7,785 nucleotides of DNA from Gemmatimonadales bacterium (GTDB lineage Bacteria; Gemmatimonadota; Gemmatimonadetes; Palauibacterales; Palauibacteraceae), in the NCBI GenBank assembly GCA_030636765.1, contig DAOVWI010000098.1, positions 1 to 7,785 of the forward strand, in the 5' to 3' direction. This document shows, one piece after another, positions 5,901 through 7,785 of this stretch. Numbering within the stretch: position 1 is the first letter of the stretch; the number at the start of each line of letters is the position of its first letter. A program made the position numbers and the translations under genes. The notes below the pieces were generated by a model. The model did not search any database. It had not been told where the DNA came from and worked only from the letters and a program-made list of their open reading frames with translations.

Positions 5901-7003
5901 TAGACGATCACGCCCCCGCCGAGCACGACGTCGTCACGATACAGAACGGCACTCTGTCCCGGAGTGATCGCGTTCTGCGGAAGTCCCAAGTCTACCACGA
6001 AGCGCGCGGCGCCGGTTTCGACCAGGCGGCCCTCGACGATGGGCGCGCCGTGCCGGACCCGTACTCCGACGGTCGTCCCCGTCTCGGGGACCGGAACCAG
6101 CCAATTGGCCCTCGCCGCCTCCACACGGGTTCTCGCGAGAGAGGAGCGCGGTCCCACGACGACCGTTCGCTCCCTGGGCCGAATCTCGATGACGAACATC
6201 GGCTCCGCGAAGCCGCCCGGCAGACCGCGCCTCTGCCCCACAGTGTACCGGGCATAGCCGTCGTGCTCCCCGACCGTGCGGCCGTCCTCGAGAACGATGG
6301 GCCCCGGAGCCAGGGCTGGGTGGTCGTCGCCCAGATAGCGCCGGAGCACGCCCGCGTAGTCGTTGTCGGGCACGAAGCAGATCTCGTACGACTCCGCCTT
6401 GTCGGCCGTGCACAGGTCCAGCGCTCGCGCCTGTTGCCGGACCTCCGCCTTCTCCATGTTTCCGATCGGGAGCAGGAGCCGCCCGATCACCTCCCGTGGG
6501 ATTCCCCAGAGGAAGTACGTTTGATCCTTCCGATCGTCTTCGGCGCGGCACAGAAGCGGCTCGCCGTTCTCGCGAGTCACGCGCGCGTAGTGCCCGGTCG
6601 CGAGGAAGTCACACCCGAACGCGTTGGCTCGGCGCAGCAGGTCGCGAAACTTCGTGAAGCTGTTGCAGCGAACGCACGGAATCGGAGTCCGGCCGGCCGC
6701 GTACTCGGAGACGAAGTCGTCGATCACGTCGCGGGTGAAGCTCTCCTCGACATCGAAGACGGTGTGCACGATTCCGAGGCGCGCCGCTACCGATCTCGCG
6801 TCGGCGATCCCCTCGAGCCCGCAGCACGAGCGGCTCGGGCCGGGCACGTCGCTGTAGCAGAACGTCTTCATAGTGAGGCCCACGACCCGGTATCCCGCTC
6901 CGTGGAGGAGTGCCGCCGCGACGCTCGAATCCACACCGCCCGACATGGCGACCAGAACGGAGGCTTCGGGGTGCCCTGGTGCGGCGGCGGCGGGCCCGTA
7001 CAC
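5900..7003 (-). CDS. mnmA: tRNA-specific 2-thiouridylase MnmA
   Basis: MnmA adenylates and thiolates uridine 34 of tRNA(Lys/Glu/Gln), using sulfur relayed from a cysteine desulfurase. From GTG 7003-7001 it has 367 residues, the usual size. The PP-loop SGGVDS is at 21-26. The tRNA and active-site blocks include TPIPCVRCN with C110 (catalytic) and C113, GHYARV (137-142), KDQTYFLW (159-166) and SYEICFVPDNDY with C209 (second catalytic cysteine). The TVGQRRGLPGG block (254-264) leads into the C-terminal beta-barrel domains. The start was chosen because AAGG lies 9 bases upstream and the reading extends only a few residues before the conserved VLVAMSGGVDSS. The open frame runs on to 7216, but that stretch overlaps the desulfurase gene and looks non-coding. 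The gene starts 16 bases after the desulfurase stop. Confidence 0.97.
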   Translation of the reverse strand: MYGPAAAAPGHPEASVLVAMSGGVDSSVAAALLHGAGYRVVGLTMKTFCYSDVPGPSRSCCGLEGIADARSVAARLGIVHTVFDVEESFTRDVIDDFVSEYAAGRTPIPCVRCNSFTKFRDLLRRANAFGCDFLATGHYARVTRENGEPLLCRAEDDRKDQTYFLWGIPREVIGRLLLPIGNMEKAEVRQQARALDLCTADKAESYEICFVPDNDYAGVLRRYLGDDHPALAPGPIVLEDGRTVGEHDGYARYTVGQRRGLPGGFAEPMFVIEIRPRERTVVVGPRSSLARTRVEAARANWLVPVPETGTTVGVRVRHGAPIVEGRLVETGAARFVVDLGLPQNAITPGQSAVLYRDDVVLGGGVIV

Positions 7004-7012
7004 AGGCAGCAG

Positions 7013-7016
7013 CCTT
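7013..7016 (-). promoter_or_regulatory. Ribosome binding site supporting the mnmA GTG start
   Basis: AAGG on the minus strand lies 9 bases upstream of GTG 7003-7001 and within the 16-base gap after the desulfurase stop codon. It is short but correctly placed, and it is the only candidate near the conserved N-terminus. Confidence 0.5.
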
Positions 7017-7019
7017 ACG

Positions 7020-7785
7020 CTAGGCGTGGGCCATGATCCGGGAACATGCCCGGATCGTGGCATCGGCCGCCCGCTCGACGTGCTCCCGAGTCGTTGTCGG
7101 CCCGAAGCTGTAGCGGAGGGTGGCGTACTCGTCCGATCCGGCGATGCCCATCGCCTCGAGCACGTGAGACGCGGCGACGGAACCGCTGCTACACGCCGAC
7201 CCGGCCGAGACCGCAATCCCGTCCAGATCCAGCGATACGAGAAGCGCGCCGGGATCGCAGTCGGGGATGCCTACGCTGAGGATGTTGGGAAGGCGCTCCG
7301 GGGCGTCGCCCGCATGAACGGTCAGGCCGCGGACTCCCTCCTTCAGGCGCTTCGCGAGTCGCTCCCGCAGCTCGTGCCACCGCGGCACCACCGTTGTGCG
7401 TTCCTCGACCGCCAGCCGCGCGGCGCGCGCGAACCCCACCGCGGCCAGCGGATTCTGCGTGCCCGGCCACAGCGCGCGCTCCTGTGTGCCGCCGTACGTC
7501 AGCGGTGCCAGATCCACCCCCTCTCGACAGTAGAGGAGACCGATGCCCACCAACCCTCCAAGCTTGTGAGCGGTGGCGGAGAGCAGGTCCGTGGGGATCC
7601 GTTCGACGGAAACGTCCAGCTTGCCGAACGCCTGCACCGCATCGGTGTGTAGAAGAGCTCCGTGCCGGTGGGTCAGGCGCTCCACCTCCGCGATCGGCTG
7701 CACGGTGCCGACCTCGTTGTTCGCCCACATGACGGATACGAGCGTCGGCCTGTCACCCTCTTGCGCCAGTACGGTTTCGAGAACG
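7020..7785 (-). CDS. Cysteine desulfurase, NifS/IscS-like (5'-truncated by window edge)
   Basis: This PLP enzyme converts cysteine to alanine and an enzyme-bound persulfide. About 254 C-terminal residues are visible; the frame runs off the window end, and the ATG at 7730 is internal to the conserved LVSVMWANNEVGTVQPI block. The PLP-pocket HTDAVQAFGKLDV follows. The PLP lysine is in ATAHKLGG (codon 7563-7565). Then come the GGTQERALWPGTQN block and the catalytic cysteine in SAGSACSSGS (codon 7191-7193). The SGSACxSG loop is typical of group I (NifS/IscS) rather than SufS enzymes. A LRYSFG block lies near the C-terminus, and the stop is at 7020-7022. Because mnmA follows 16 bases later, the likely role is sulfur supply for tRNA thiolation, as in the Bacillus yrvO-mnmA pair; a wider Fe-S role is possible. 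No iscU or scaffold gene is visible. Confidence 0.95.
   Translation of the reverse strand, partial: VLETVLAQEGDRPTLVSVMWANNEVGTVQPIAEVERLTHRHGALLHTDAVQAFGKLDVSVERIPTDLLSATAHKLGGLVGIGLLYCREGVDLAPLTYGGTQERALWPGTQNPLAAVGFARAARLAVEERTTVVPRWHELRERLAKRLKEGVRGLTVHAGDAPERLPNILSVGIPDCDPGALLVSLDLDGIAVSAGSACSSGSVAASHVLEAMGIAGSDEYATLRYSFGPTTTREHVERAADATIRACSRIMAHA

Noticed and set aside
5866..5910. Bidirectional terminator between convergent dnaJ and mnmA
   Set aside because: The repeats here are direct, not inverted. Only a weak GATCG/CGATC pair with a loop of more than 30 bases is visible, and there is no T-run.
5729..7036. 435-codon plus-strand open frame across the dnaJ end and mnmA
   Set aside because: It overlaps the dnaJ end in another frame and runs antisense to mnmA, whose motifs are intact. 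The composition is typical of a shadow frame.
7004..7216. Upstream extension of the mnmA reading frame by 71 codons
   Set aside because: It lies within the C-terminal part of the desulfurase gene in another frame, is Arg/Pro/Ser-rich and precedes the normal MnmA N-terminus.

Overview
This 7,785-base, GC-rich bacterial window carries ten protein-coding genes with almost no intergenic space. No RNA gene, insertion sequence, CRISPR array, phage gene or attachment site was seen. No stretch over 300 bases lacks a gene. It reads as chromosomal housekeeping DNA. The order dnaX-ybaB-recR, then pgsA, cinA, grpE and dnaJ, facing a convergent mnmA and cysteine desulfurase pair, together with the GC-rich Ala/Arg/Glu-heavy proteins, suggests a high-GC Gram-negative-type lineage. 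Gemmatimonadota or a relative is my best guess, from memory of gene order only and with low confidence.

Layout, plus strand (1-5865): the 3' two thirds of dnaX (DNA polymerase III tau/gamma), ybaB/ebfC (nucleoid-associated protein), recR (recombinational repair), a small unrecognised one-helix membrane protein, pgsA (phosphatidylglycerophosphate synthase), a CinA-family protein lacking the N-terminal MoCF domain, grpE and dnaJ. Gaps run from a 1-base overlap to about 60 bases, and no convincing terminator lies between the genes, so they are probably largely co-transcribed. Layout, minus strand (7785-5900): a 5'-truncated group I cysteine desulfurase followed 16 bases later by mnmA. The two units meet tail to tail in a 34-base gap.

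Functional grouping: dnaX-ybaB-recR is the widespread replication/repair cluster. grpE-dnaJ supplies the nucleotide-exchange factor and J-protein for a DnaK that is not in the window. The desulfurase and mnmA form a sulfur-relay pair for 2-thiouridine in tRNA. pgsA makes the precursor of phosphatidylglycerol, and the CinA-like protein probably recycles pyridine nucleotides by NMN deamidation.

No clearly new multi-gene system is present. The points most worth a second look are the CinA protein that keeps its KH-like middle domain but has no MoCF domain, a 33-base tandem duplication of the dnaJ 3' end that separates dnaJ from mnmA, and the unrecognised membrane protein between recR and pgsA.
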